Assembly: GCA_039105265.1 (NCBI GenBank)
Contig: JAPFFF010000355.1
Coordinates: forward strand, 1-25,144
Direction of reading: 5' to 3'
Length of the DNA stretch: 25,144 nucleotides
Source: Tritrichomonas musculus
Lineage: Eukaryota > Parabasalia > Tritrichomonadida > Tritrichomonadidae
The position numbers and the translations under genes are program-made. How positions within the stretch are numbered: position 1 is the stretch's first letter; each line of letters opens with the position of its first letter. The notes under the pieces are model-generated. The model saw only the letters and a list, made by a program, of their open reading frames with translations. It was not told the origin of the DNA and made no database searches. Below, piece after piece: positions 17,484-25,144 of the stretch.

Positions 17484-20400
17484 TTATGGTGTGGCTTTGA
17501 CTTGCTTGAGATAATATTCAGTAAATGGTATATTTCCAGAGCCCTTTAATTGAAAATCGATATGATAAAAATCATATTCAAAATCTCTTTTTCTATTGGA
17601 TTCTCTAAGTTTATCTTCACCATATATTTCATCTAGTACTGCAAATCCTTCACTATAATTAACTCTAACATAATGTTTCTTTTCATTTGAATCGTAAAAT
17701 ATAAATAACATTTCCATATATAAACTATTATATTCGACGCATACAATTAATTTTTTAGAACTAGTATCGTAAGAATACCAGCATAATTCTGGTATATCCT
17801 CATAATATGATTTGTGAAATCCTGAATAAAATATTCTCCAATATAAGTCATCCAATAATGATGTAATATCACTCTTTAAAGCTATTTCATCCTGTTTCAA
17901 TATTTTTTCGGCTAATATTAATTTGGTATCAAAATAGTCTTCCCCGTTATCGATATAAAAGCACAGACCATTACTATCACTTTTATAATAAGTTAAGTAA
18001 TAAGTTGTTCCGTCAATTTCAAAAGCGACATTAACATCTCCATCTTCAGTGATAACATCATTATAATCAAACAAATAATCAAACTCTTTTACAAAGCCAT
18101 CGTTATTTGAAATTGTTCCAACAAGGCGAATTCCACTATTCAATTTTATTTTGACTTCCCACGTTCCTGAACTATCTTGTACATTTTCAAATGGCACTTC
18201 AATAGATTCTTTGTATATCAAATCATTTTTCTCTCTATATTTGCTAATGTCTTTCTTTAATGTATACTCCTTTAGTACATCATTAACCTCATCAACAGTA
18301 GGATATGTATTCATTATTTTTGCTATGTTTTCATCGTTTGTATGTGAGTTTTCTTCTATTTGATCAATCTTTTTATTAAGCGCATCAATGTCACTCATAT
18401 AAGCTATATCATTTACAGAATATTTCATACTTCTTATCGCTGTGTTCTCTTTGATGCTGATTGCACTAATTCTATGTCTCTTTGGGTTATCAATAATTAT
18501 AGTTTTGTCTTGGAGAGATGCAGTTGGAAAGTTCTCTGTGCCCTCATAGTTCGATATCTCTCCATTTGATATATGAATTATTGGATAATTCTCTTCATAG
18601 TCTATATCATTATATTCGCTTACTTTCATAATCATAATCCTGACTTTGATAATTCCTTCACTTATTGTATCCTCAGCTTCTAAATGTATTTTGCCATCAA
18701 TTAATTTGCCATTAATGTCAATTGTATCGTCTCTTTTCAAATCACTTTTTGAAATAAAATCATTATTTTCAAATTCATTGGCTATTTCATCCACCTTTAA
18801 GGCCAATAATTTGAAAATAGGTTTCAATGTTTCTCTGAATTGATTACATAATTCATAAGAGGCTGAAACCGATAAACTATATTCTTCTGGATTATCATCT
18901 TCTTCAGTATAAGGGATATCGTCTAAATTTGTATATTCTGAATTACACCAATTAATAACAGGTGAAATATCGGTGGTTATGCTCCTTAGTTCCATTCCAG
19001 GCCATACTCTCATAACTTGCCAATATGGTTGACCTGCAACTCTTAATCTCATTCGTAAACCTCTGAAAAAGCTAGAAAAAGCTGCTTTTAAAATTTGGAT
19101 ACCATGTGGAAAAAGTTGCATGCCGATAGATGCTGCACTCCCTACTGTGCCTGCTATACCAAAAGCTAGGGCAGTATATGAGACAATTCTTAAATTCTTA
19201 ACGTCATTCTCTAAATGTTGAGTTATGTTTTTGACTTGAACCATTTCTGAATCAAGTACGTTAACTCTATGACTCATTTCATTCAAATCGTACGATACGA
19301 CATCCGAATTATTTGTCACTAAATTTAAATCACTTCTCATCGTCGTGATGTTATTGGCGGTTATGATTTTAGAACTTGTGATATTATAATCTGTATAAAG
19401 TGTTGTTGCTGCATTTGGATTTGGTGTTATTTCATAAAATTGTTGCTGAATAATATATTTGAAAGGATTCATAATTCCATCCCAATTGACCTCATCTATT
19501 GGATCCACCAAATCCTTTTTCAGATATAATTCAATATTTCTATGACTTGCATCAATTTTTGAATCTTCATAACGATAAGAGATTTTTTCAATTGTATCGA
19601 GAACACCGATAGTATCGCAATAAGCTGTATCGTTCCTTTCAACATGGTGAACTCCCTCAAGGCGAAATGACATTCGATTTGCTATATCTGAATTTGGTGA
19701 ATAGATATCCAAGAAAATTTCCTCAATGTTTTTCACCTCAAAAGTTCGTTTCGAATAATTATATATTAATATTTCAATTGCATAAAGATCATAGCCTTCA
19801 ACTGAATGACTGAAATTTGTGTTTCCCCAATCAACACCTATTTCATTTCCATTTTTCAAAGTGCCATCATTAAATTTCACTTTCAATTCAATTTTGCCAT
19901 CTTTTTCCCATCCTTCTCCTCTAACAGGTCTTCTGATAAAAGCTTGCATTAAATTCTTTTCATTAACATTTGTATACCATATATTATCAGTAAAGAATTG
20001 TTTATTCCAGTCATCATTCTTCATCATAACACATGCACCAATAGCATCATAAGCATCTTTTTTTGCTCTTGTATTGCATTTATTTATTATTTTTCCATTT
20101 GATTTGCCTTGGATATTTTTGCCATCCCATTTAGTTCCATCCCATATTAAGTCCCATTTATTTCCAAAACAATATTCTTTGAATTTAAATTGTAAATGCG
20201 GTGGTATTGTATAATCTGAGGGTACTTCAAAAATCATTTTATAATAATCATTATCATCTGAAATAATTGAAGGCTTATAGAAATAATGAACGTCACTTTT
20301 GTGTAATTTGAGAGCATTATCTGCTTCAATTATTTTGCACTTAAAAACTGGTTTATTCGATTCAATTAAATCCTGACTTGTTTGATTCATTATACTCAAA

Positions 20401-21488
20401 TCACCGTTCATCCATAACGTATATGGCACAATATTGAGACGCTCATCAAAAGCTATGAAAAATTGAGAGCTATCTTCAGAACATTTATTTGTATATCCTT
20501 TCGATTCTTCATCATAAGCTATTATCGGACATTGAATATGATTATCATGAACGCTTATGAAAAATTCTTTGATATATCGTCCTTCTGTGTCATAAACAAC
20601 ATCTTTTCTGAGAATTATTTTGAATATATTCCCATTGAAAGCTTTCAATTTTTGTTCAATATCATCATCGTTTATTTTAATTTTCAATATATTATAATTT
20701 ACATTATTGATTGTTTTTGTATCCCCTTCAACGTTTTCATTTTTCACATTGAATTCTGGAACTCCAAATTTTATATTAAAAAGTGAATCTGTCTTATCTG
20801 ATGACGTAGCTAATTTTTCAATATCAACACCGTTTATTAATCCATTTACATTCAAATTTGCTAATATATTGAAATTGCCTAAAACCGGTTTTTTCTCATC
20901 AATTGTTCGGCCATCTTCTTTCAAAATATTGATATCATAGCTTTCTAATAATTCATTTACTGAATTCACTCCTGAAATATTTGCTGGCAAATTATTATTA
21001 ATATTAATATCTGCTATTTCATCTGATAATAATTTAATATCATCAACGGGGTCTACATGATGGCGCCAAACCCATTCACCTCCATATTGAACAATTTGGC
21101 CTTTTCCTAAAAATCGGCCTGAATTCAAAAATTCAACCATAACTGACACTTCCTCTGAATAGCTATTTCTCCAATTTCTGTCAAAACCTCTATTTCTATA
21201 TGATAACATCACCCACTCTTCTAAATAATCATCCCATACATAGTTATCAGGAGGAACAAATTCATGATTGGTTCTCCATCCAGCTTCAAAATTCTGTCCA
21301 TGTTCTTGCCATTCTTGATCAAAAACATTCCAAACATAATTATCACCAAAATGTTGTCTTTGATCTCTTTGCCATTCTAATCTTTCACTTTGATCTTGAT
21401 TTATATATGAGTTATAATTTGCATGAAATATCCATTGATCATATCTATCACTCCAACGAAAAACACCATCATTTATTTGAGATGGCAA
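17484..21488 (-). CDS. Large possible structural/fiber-like protein of the virus-like element
   Basis: An open frame of about 1,334 residues, the largest in the element; the exact start is not fixed. The first ~140 residues carry a repeated aromatic motif of the form NYVWNVFDQEWQ (also VFRWSDRYDQWI, NYVWDDYLEEWV and GEWVWRHHVDP), spaced ~25-45 residues. A long, mostly beta-predicted region with many Asn/Asp/Tyr follows. A coiled-coil segment (~735-765, LNEMSHRVNVLDSEMVQVKN) leads directly into a hydrophobic stretch (~766-793, LAFGIAGTVGSAASIGMQLF). A second coiled coil (~1025-1095, DIDALNKKIDQIEENSHTND) precedes a C-terminal beta-rich part. Alternating beta heads and coiled-coil stalks suggest a fiber, spike or surface attachment protein, but no family was recognised. 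It is last in the minus-strand gene order, next to the left terminal repeat. Confidence 0.6.
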   Translation of the reverse strand: MPSQINDGVFRWSDRYDQWIFHANYNSYINQDQSERLEWQRDQRQHFGDNYVWNVFDQEWQEHGQNFEAGWRTNHEFVPPDNYVWDDYLEEWVMLSYRNRGFDRNWRNSYSEEVSVMVEFLNSGRFLGKGQIVQYGGEWVWRHHVDPVDDIKLLSDEIADININNNLPANISGVNSVNELLESYDINILKEDGRTIDEKKPVLGNFNILANLNVNGLINGVDIEKLATSSDKTDSLFNIKFGVPEFNVKNENVEGDTKTINNVNYNILKIKINDDDIEQKLKAFNGNIFKIILRKDVVYDTEGRYIKEFFISVHDNHIQCPIIAYDEESKGYTNKCSEDSSQFFIAFDERLNIVPYTLWMNGDLSIMNQTSQDLIESNKPVFKCKIIEADNALKLHKSDVHYFYKPSIISDDNDYYKMIFEVPSDYTIPPHLQFKFKEYCFGNKWDLIWDGTKWDGKNIQGKSNGKIINKCNTRAKKDAYDAIGACVMMKNDDWNKQFFTDNIWYTNVNEKNLMQAFIRRPVRGEGWEKDGKIELKVKFNDGTLKNGNEIGVDWGNTNFSHSVEGYDLYAIEILIYNYSKRTFEVKNIEEIFLDIYSPNSDIANRMSFRLEGVHHVERNDTAYCDTIGVLDTIEKISYRYEDSKIDASHRNIELYLKKDLVDPIDEVNWDGIMNPFKYIIQQQFYEITPNPNAATTLYTDYNITSSKIITANNITTMRSDLNLVTNNSDVVSYDLNEMSHRVNVLDSEMVQVKNITQHLENDVKNLRIVSYTALAFGIAGTVGSAASIGMQLFPHGIQILKAAFSSFFRGLRMRLRVAGQPYWQVMRVWPGMELRSITTDISPVINWCNSEYTNLDDIPYTEEDDNPEEYSLSVSASYELCNQFRETLKPIFKLLALKVDEIANEFENNDFISKSDLKRDDTIDINGKLIDGKIHLEAEDTISEGIIKVRIMIMKVSEYNDIDYEENYPIIHISNGEISNYEGTENFPTASLQDKTIIIDNPKRHRISAISIKENTAIRSMKYSVNDIAYMSDIDALNKKIDQIEENSHTNDENIAKIMNTYPTVDEVNDVLKEYTLKKDISKYREKNDLIYKESIEVPFENVQDSSGTWEVKIKLNSGIRLVGTISNNDGFVKEFDYLFDYNDVITEDGDVNVAFEIDGTTYYLTYYKSDSNGLCFYIDNGEDYFDTKLILAEKILKQDEIALKSDITSLLDDLYWRIFYSGFHKSYYEDIPELCWYSYDTSSKKLIVCVEYNSLYMEMLFIFYDSNEKKHYVRVNYSEGFAVLDEIYGEDKLRESNRKRDFEYDFYHIDFQLKGSGNIPFTEYYLKQVKATP

Positions 21489-21549
21489 CAGAAAGGTTGC
21501 TAATGCTGAACTAGGATTCGTTCTCCAGTCTGTATTTGATTCTTGAATA

Positions 21550-22644
21550 CTAAATGGGACTTAATATGGGAACACGATTATATCTCATTGGATATTTATG
21601 ATTAATGCCTTGTGATTTCAAGAATTTATTCATTATTTTACCGATATCTGGGTATGCTTTCATGTTTGAATCATATACACCGATATCTTTATTGCCATTA
21701 TCGATTACTATTAATATCCAATGTTCCTCTAGTTCAGCAGGAATTACAATGCAATCATAATAATCAATTGGTTTTTTATTAAACTGTGGAGCTTTACTAA
21801 GATACTCAAAGAGAGAGTCCACTGCTTCTTGTTTCGGATTCTCATATAGATAATAAAACCAATCAGGAGGCAATAAGGCTACATGTCCTATTCTTTTCAC
21901 TTTTTTTCCTTTTTCTACTAATAGTTTTAGATATGGATATACTTCTTTTGATTCTAATTGTGAATTATTATCAGTGATTGCATTATAATCAATAAATTGG
22001 TCTAGATCCATTGGAGGTGTTGGTGGTCTTGATGTGTGCCTTGATGTTTGTTTTGATGATTGAGGGGATGCTTGTGGGGGTGGGGGAGGAGATGGTGCTC
22101 TTGATGTACCGCTTGATGATAATGTAGACGTTTGAGAAGAAGACGATGAAGATGCCAACTTTTTAAGTATAGGTTTGGCCGAAGACGATGACTTTTTCTG
22201 AAAGATTGTTTTATTTTGTGATGGCTCTTCTTGAGGTGGCGGTAATGCATCATCATGCTCTGGCTTCACCCATTTTGCATGTCTTTTTGGTTTGGGCTTA
22301 TAATATTTTATGAACTTAAAGGCAGCATTATTGTCACTTTGCACCTTGCCATATTTAATGAAATAACGCCAAGCAGATTTAGCATTAGGCGATCCTTTAT
22401 AGGCCAAAATTTCACCACTAAAACGTTCTCTAAATAATTTGCCCTTCATATTATTCGCAAATATTTCTAATTCATCCCTAAACCCCTTTGCTGGTATCCA
22501 ATTATAGGGCACTAAACATGTCACATAATTATTTGTGATATCTATATATTTAAAATTGTGTTCTCTTTTCAAATCTGCAACTTTTTGATTTGTTATAGGT
22601 GGATTAAAACGAATTTGACCTTGAATAATTATTATATCTGACAT
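21550..22644 (-). CDS. Ulp1/adenain-like cysteine protease with Ser/Pro-rich linker
   Basis: A 364-residue frame starting at the ATG 22642-22644. Residues 1-120 form an unfamiliar N-terminal domain (MSDIIIIQGQIRFNPPITNQ...). Residues ~120-212 are a basic then Ser/Pro-rich linker with poly-Ser, poly-Pro and SRHTSRPPTPP. From ~225 the sequence resembles the C48/C5 family (Ulp1, adenovirus protease): VALLPPDWFYYLY, then CIVIPAELEEHWILIVID with the family His-Trp pair (H308-W309), and IGVYDSN with the likely Asp (D325). In Polintons and adenoviruses such proteases process virion proteins. Pairing with the large neighbouring protein supports a maturation role here. The N-terminal and linker regions may be a separate DNA-binding or structural module. 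Confidence 0.7.
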   Translation of the reverse strand: MSDIIIIQGQIRFNPPITNQKVADLKREHNFKYIDITNNYVTCLVPYNWIPAKGFRDELEIFANNMKGKLFRERFSGEILAYKGSPNAKSAWRYFIKYGKVQSDNNAAFKFIKYYKPKPKRHAKWVKPEHDDALPPPQEEPSQNKTIFQKKSSSSAKPILKKLASSSSSSQTSTLSSSGTSRAPSPPPPPQASPQSSKQTSRHTSRPPTPPMDLDQFIDYNAITDNNSQLESKEVYPYLKLLVEKGKKVKRIGHVALLPPDWFYYLYENPKQEAVDSLFEYLSKAPQFNKKPIDYYDCIVIPAELEEHWILIVIDNGNKDIGVYDSNMKAYPDIGKIMNKFLKSQGINHKYPMRYNRVPILSPI

Positions 22645-22660
22645 TTTGAATAAAAATAAA

Positions 22661-22972
22661 TTACGGCATTTTACGATTATAATTGTTTTCAGAATGCGTT
22701 ACCCATCGTAAATTACATAGACGGTTATCTTTACGATTGCGGTTTTTATGATCGACTTCTTTTTTGTGAACAGGATCATCGTTAGGCAAAAATTGTTTGG
22801 CAATAATAACGTGTTTTAAATAATTTACACCATTCAAATTAACCGTCAAATAACCTTCATTATGTTTTGAATCTTTCAATGGTTTACGTGTCTTCTTATT
22901 TCTTATGGTGAAAGGGTATTTATTTAAAATCTCATAGTCATTTATAAAGCCTTTTAATGGAACAAAGCTCAT
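22661..22972 (-). CDS. NUMOD4-HNH endonuclease
   Basis: A 103-residue protein with an N-terminal NUMOD4-like segment (FVPLKGFINDYEILNKYPFT, residues 3-22) and a C-terminal HNH domain. The HNH pattern is LKHVIIAKQFLPN (H54), KKEVDHKNRNRKDNRLCNLR (D74-H75, N83, N87) and WVTHSENNYNR (N96-N97). This arrangement is typical of phage, NCLDV and group-I-intron-type homing endonucleases. Such enzymes cut DNA near their own insertion sites or, less often, help replication or packaging. The gene lies 16 bases upstream of the protease gene and 17 bases downstream of the Rep gene, so the three form a tight cluster. Confidence 0.88.
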   Translation of the reverse strand: MSFVPLKGFINDYEILNKYPFTIRNKKTRKPLKDSKHNEGYLTVNLNGVNYLKHVIIAKQFLPNDDPVHKKEVDHKNRNRKDNRLCNLRWVTHSENNYNRKMP

Positions 22973-22989
22973 TTTTCAAATATAAAAAA

Positions 22990-23289
22990 TTAATCTAATG
23001 GTCGTTCACCAAATTCTTGGAAGTCATGTTTTCTCGTATTGTTATTAAGAATATATCGAATACACCAGCTGTTTCTACGAGGCACTTCTAAATGAGCATT
23101 ATGACCAAATAAGCTCTTAACACACTTCATATCTTCTGGATTTTTGAAATAAATGAATGCATGACCATGATATCTGCCATTCTCACAAGTATCCTCACAT
23201 GTACATAGATAAGTGGAGTTATCTGGCAGCTCTTTAGGGTATTCATGTGTCCAGAATGTGATCATATAGTTCCTTCTTTTTCCCCACAT
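22990..23289 (-). CDS. HUH-type Rep endonuclease, CRESS-like
   Basis: A 99-residue protein starting at the ATG 23287-23289. The open frame continues upstream through the terminal repeat, but those residues are just the repeat's translation plus an F/L/Y-rich stretch, so the internal ATG is preferred. Rep motif I-like YMITFWTHEYP is at ~8-18. Motif II, the HUH pair, is YHGHAFIYFKNPEDM (H41 and H43). The motif III region contains Tyr79 (CIRYILNN), followed by QEFGERP, which matches the E.G..P often seen after motif III in circovirus and geminivirus Reps. Such domains nick a hairpin origin and start rolling-circle replication. Only the nuclease domain is present; no helicase domain is linked. 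It is the gene closest to the right terminal repeat, where a cognate origin might lie. Confidence 0.8.
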   Translation of the reverse strand: MWGKRRNYMITFWTHEYPKELPDNSTYLCTCEDTCENGRYHGHAFIYFKNPEDMKCVKSLFGHNAHLEVPRRNSWCIRYILNNNTRKHDFQEFGERPLD

Positions 23290-23371
23290 TTGTTTTTTGA
23301 TATGAAGATAAAAAATATAAAAATATAAATATAAAAATAAAAATAGAGAAAAAATGTTTATAAATGGCCTT

Positions 23372-23437
23372 GGTGAAATCATATGTGCGGTTAGGTCTGG
23401 GCGACCGTTAAGGGCGCACAGCCTAACGTATACTACT
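23372..23437 (-). repeat. Right terminal inverted repeat
   Basis: The complement of 23390-23437 is identical to the left end 17348-17395, with extended similarity to 23372. TTCTT follows directly at 23438-23442. The repeat lies about 80 bases upstream of the chosen Rep start, so it or the adjacent A/T-rich segment (23290-23371) probably contains the promoter of the gene cluster. Confidence 0.95.
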
Positions 23438-24375
23438 TTCTTCAAATTTATGTTATTCTATAAATAACCTTATGTAAATGACTAACAGCATCTGGTCTTG
23501 TTTTAATATATTAAACAATCCAGTCTCATCAATTCAAACATCTTGATATAACTTAAGATTATTATTTCCAATCATCAATTTCCTATAATATTATTCTCTA
23601 GTTTATTTTTTGAGAACATCTTATATTGTCTGCAGCGTTCCCAGAGTATTTTACGTCATCACCATCAGAACCACTGCCTTTGTTTAACTAGAAAACATCC
23701 TCAACTAATTAGTAGTACTTCCAATATATAGCATAACATTTATAACAAATTATTGTTTTGAGAGTTTTCTTGCTACATAAGTAGTGATGGTTGTTCAGGA
23801 CGAGGACTAAATAAATTTCAAATACGATTTTCATTTGTGGCACTTCAATGCATGCACTATTCTTGGAAGCATATTGATTCCTGGCTCTGATATATTTCAT
23901 TTTCAACAGAATTCATAAAATCACAAAAATAAGTGGAGTGATAATGAGTTCCCTAAGTATTCTTTCACCCAAATGGTTAATATATTTTTTTTTCTTTGAA
24001 AATAATCTTCATGAATTTTTGATATAAAAAATCAATAAAACGACAGGTCTAAAATCATGTTTGTTTCCAATAATCAATCCTTTTATTACATTAATGTAAT
24101 CAATATTTCTAACCAATTGACTTAAAATTATTCAGGATCTTCCAAAAATAATCAAATCATGTTTAAGCACTTCTTTTACCAATTCCATCACGACACTTTC
24201 AAATAAAATTTTGTGCATGAGCCGTTCTTCTGTTAGAAATATTATTTGAATAACATTTGAACATGATTTTGATCATATTTAATTGTGTAATGAAAAATGC
24301 TTTAAAATGAAAAAATCTACAATTAACATATTTACTAATTTAATCGATATTGGCTAATATAAAAATAAAAACATA
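23438..24375. other. Decayed flanking DNA, no gene called
   Basis: This continues the locus interrupted by the virus-like element. Some short frames read like protein, for example minus-strand LNKGSGSDGDDVKYSGNAAD (~23605-23690) and the 65-residue frame at 23709-23906, but they are broken and match no family I know. From ~23980 to 24375 it is ordinary AT-rich spacer downstream of the kinase gene. Confidence 0.45.
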
Positions 24376-25144
24376 TTATCCGAAAACAAAAACAATCTGA
24401 GAAATCAAGCATAAAATACTTAATTCTTTTTTCCCACAAAAGAGAAGAACAATCTCAATCATGAAAAGCAAGATCATTGCAATCTTAAACCAATTCAATT
24501 TTGAAAATTTGTTTTTCATTTGTTTTTCATTAAGATCAGAGTAAATTTGCTTAAGATCGGCATCTGGTGCACAAGCAACAGAAAATGGCTGATATTTTAC
24601 CTTTGCTTTCAATTTTTTGGCATTAATAATGAACCTTTTAATCTCTTTAGGCTCATTTTTAAGAGAAAAAGCAGGTTCTTTTAGTTCATCACAATTAGTA
24701 TCACAATTTTGAACTTCAATTTTTTCAAATATCTTATTGATAAGTGGACGCATCGTTGGCTGTCTGGGTAATTTTGATGATGATGTAATAAATGGATGTT
24801 TAAGGAGTTGTGAGACAGTCCATCTTTTCTTTGGGTTCATTTCCATGCAATGACTAACAAAGTCTCGAAAAAGTTTTGAATGTCCTTGACGATATCGAAA
24901 TCCAGGAAATCCATTTTTGCAGATTTCAATTACTGCTTGAGATGGCTTTAATTCTATGTATGGAGGTGAACCTTCTGCCATCTCAACTGCTGTTACTCCT
25001 ATACTCCAAATATCTGTTTCTGCTGAAAAGACATTATCGATTAACGATTCAGGTGCCATCCAATATGGCAACCCAAGTAAAGTGAAACTTTTCGAAGTGC
25101 CTGATTTAAAGTTTTCACTCATTCCAAATCCAGCCACTTTGACA
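24376..25144 (-). CDS. Ste20-like (GCK-type) protein kinase, partial, with C-terminal membrane anchor
   Basis: The C-terminal ~255 residues of a kinase whose 5' part lies beyond the window. It begins in the activation segment at VKVAGFGMS, continues with GLPYWMAPESL (APE motif), then ETDIWSIGVTAVEMAEGSPP and MNPKKRWTVSQLLKHPFI, the usual subdomains IX-XI of Ste20/MST/GCK kinases. A linker and a hydrophobic C-terminus (WFKIAMILLFMIEIVLLFCG and ELSILCLISQIVFVFG) follow; these are two closely spaced membrane segments that would anchor the kinase domain on the cytoplasmic face. The Mg-binding DFG motif reads GFG here, so catalytic activity is doubtful unless this is a sequence error. The gene ends with TAA at 24376-24378. 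The start is not in the window. Confidence 0.88.
   Translation of the reverse strand, partial: VKVAGFGMSENFKSGTSKSFTLLGLPYWMAPESLIDNVFSAETDIWSIGVTAVEMAEGSPPYIELKPSQAVIEICKNGFPGFRYRQGHSKLFRDFVSHCMEMNPKKRWTVSQLLKHPFITSSSKLPRQPTMRPLINKIFEKIEVQNCDTNCDELKEPAFSLKNEPKEIKRFIINAKKLKAKVKYQPFSVACAPDADLKQIYSDLNEKQMKNKFSKLNWFKIAMILLFMIEIVLLFCGKKELSILCLISQIVFVFG

Larger units (their letters stand above)
17348..23437. mobile_element. 6.1 kb Rep-bearing virus-like element with Polinton-type ends
   Basis: A 6,090 bp unit bounded by inverted repeats starting 5'-AGTAGTATACG, perfect over 48 bp and 63/66 when extended. TTCTT lies directly outside both ends (17343-17347 and 23438-23442). All genes read on the minus strand in the order HUH Rep, HNH endonuclease, Ulp1-like protease with a Ser/Pro-rich region, and a ~1,330 residue possible structural protein. 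Ends beginning AG, a 5-6 bp duplication and an adenain/Ulp1-type protease are Polinton/Maverick traits. A CRESS-like Rep, the small size, and the absence of visible PolB, integrase or ATPase genes are not. It may be a derivative of a larger Polinton-like element or a distinct Rep-driven family. Most frames are open and the ends are identical, so it looks young and nearly whole, with perhaps one or two breaks. Confidence 0.8.

Noticed and set aside
23290-23445. N-terminal extension of the Rep frame through the terminal repeat
   Set aside because: The added residues are only the repeat read as protein plus an F/L/Y-rich AT stretch; the ATG at 23289 gives a normal Rep N-terminus.
1-25144. CRISPR array or bacterial operon
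   Set aside because: No spaced identical direct repeats of CRISPR type; gene content is eukaryotic.

Overview
The window is very A+T-rich nuclear DNA of a unicellular eukaryote, most likely a parabasalid (Trichomonas/Tritrichomonas-like). This is inferred from the gene mix: ankyrin-repeat and Sel1-repeat proteins, a membrane-anchored sialidase, a secreted histidine acid phosphatase, a small Myb-type protein, a Ste20-like kinase with a C-terminal membrane anchor, and a ciliary transition-zone B9 protein, nearly all without visible introns. One trichomonad-type initiator (TCATTTT) lies just upstream of the sialidase gene. The species cannot be fixed from the sequence alone.

Layout. 1-1077: empty AT-rich DNA. 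1078-2974 (minus): an ankyrin-repeat gene split by a ~255 bp interruption and a frame change. 3439-4644 (minus): histidine acid phosphatase. 4755-8554: a gene-free 3.8 kb stretch with imperfect GGGCC-type terminal inverted repeats and TTA on both sides, carrying two strictly 20-bp-periodic arrays, a 206 bp block of which is 99.5% identical between the two; a TTAA-flanked 240 bp MITE is nested in it. 8762-8947 (plus): a short Myb/SANT frame followed by two strong hairpins. 9505-9878: a second MITE-like unit with a GC-rich island and a perfect 28 bp palindrome. 10094-10654 (plus): B9D1. 10818-13073 (minus): sialidase, convergent with B9D1. 13278-15260: gene-free DNA with a fold-back unit and a 1.5 kb inverted-repeat element. 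15302-15570: Sel1 pseudogene, then ~900 bp of simple repeats and decayed unidentified DNA.

17348-23437 is the most notable part: a 6,090 bp virus-like element with 48 bp perfect terminal inverted repeats (63/66 when extended) and a 5 bp TTCTT target-site duplication. Its genes all lie on the minus strand: a small HUH Rep-type endonuclease, a NUMOD4/HNH endonuclease, a Ulp1/adenain-like cysteine protease fused to a Ser/Pro-rich region, and a large (~1,330 residue) possible structural or fiber-like protein. No DNA polymerase B, retroviral-type integrase or packaging ATPase is visible. The termini (5'-AG, short target duplication) and protease resemble Polintons/Mavericks, but a Rep-type initiator in place of PolB is unusual. 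The identical ends and intact target duplication suggest a young insertion.

23438-24375 is decayed flanking DNA, and 24376-25144 holds the C-terminal part of a membrane-anchored Ste20-like kinase running off the window, with GFG where DFG is expected.
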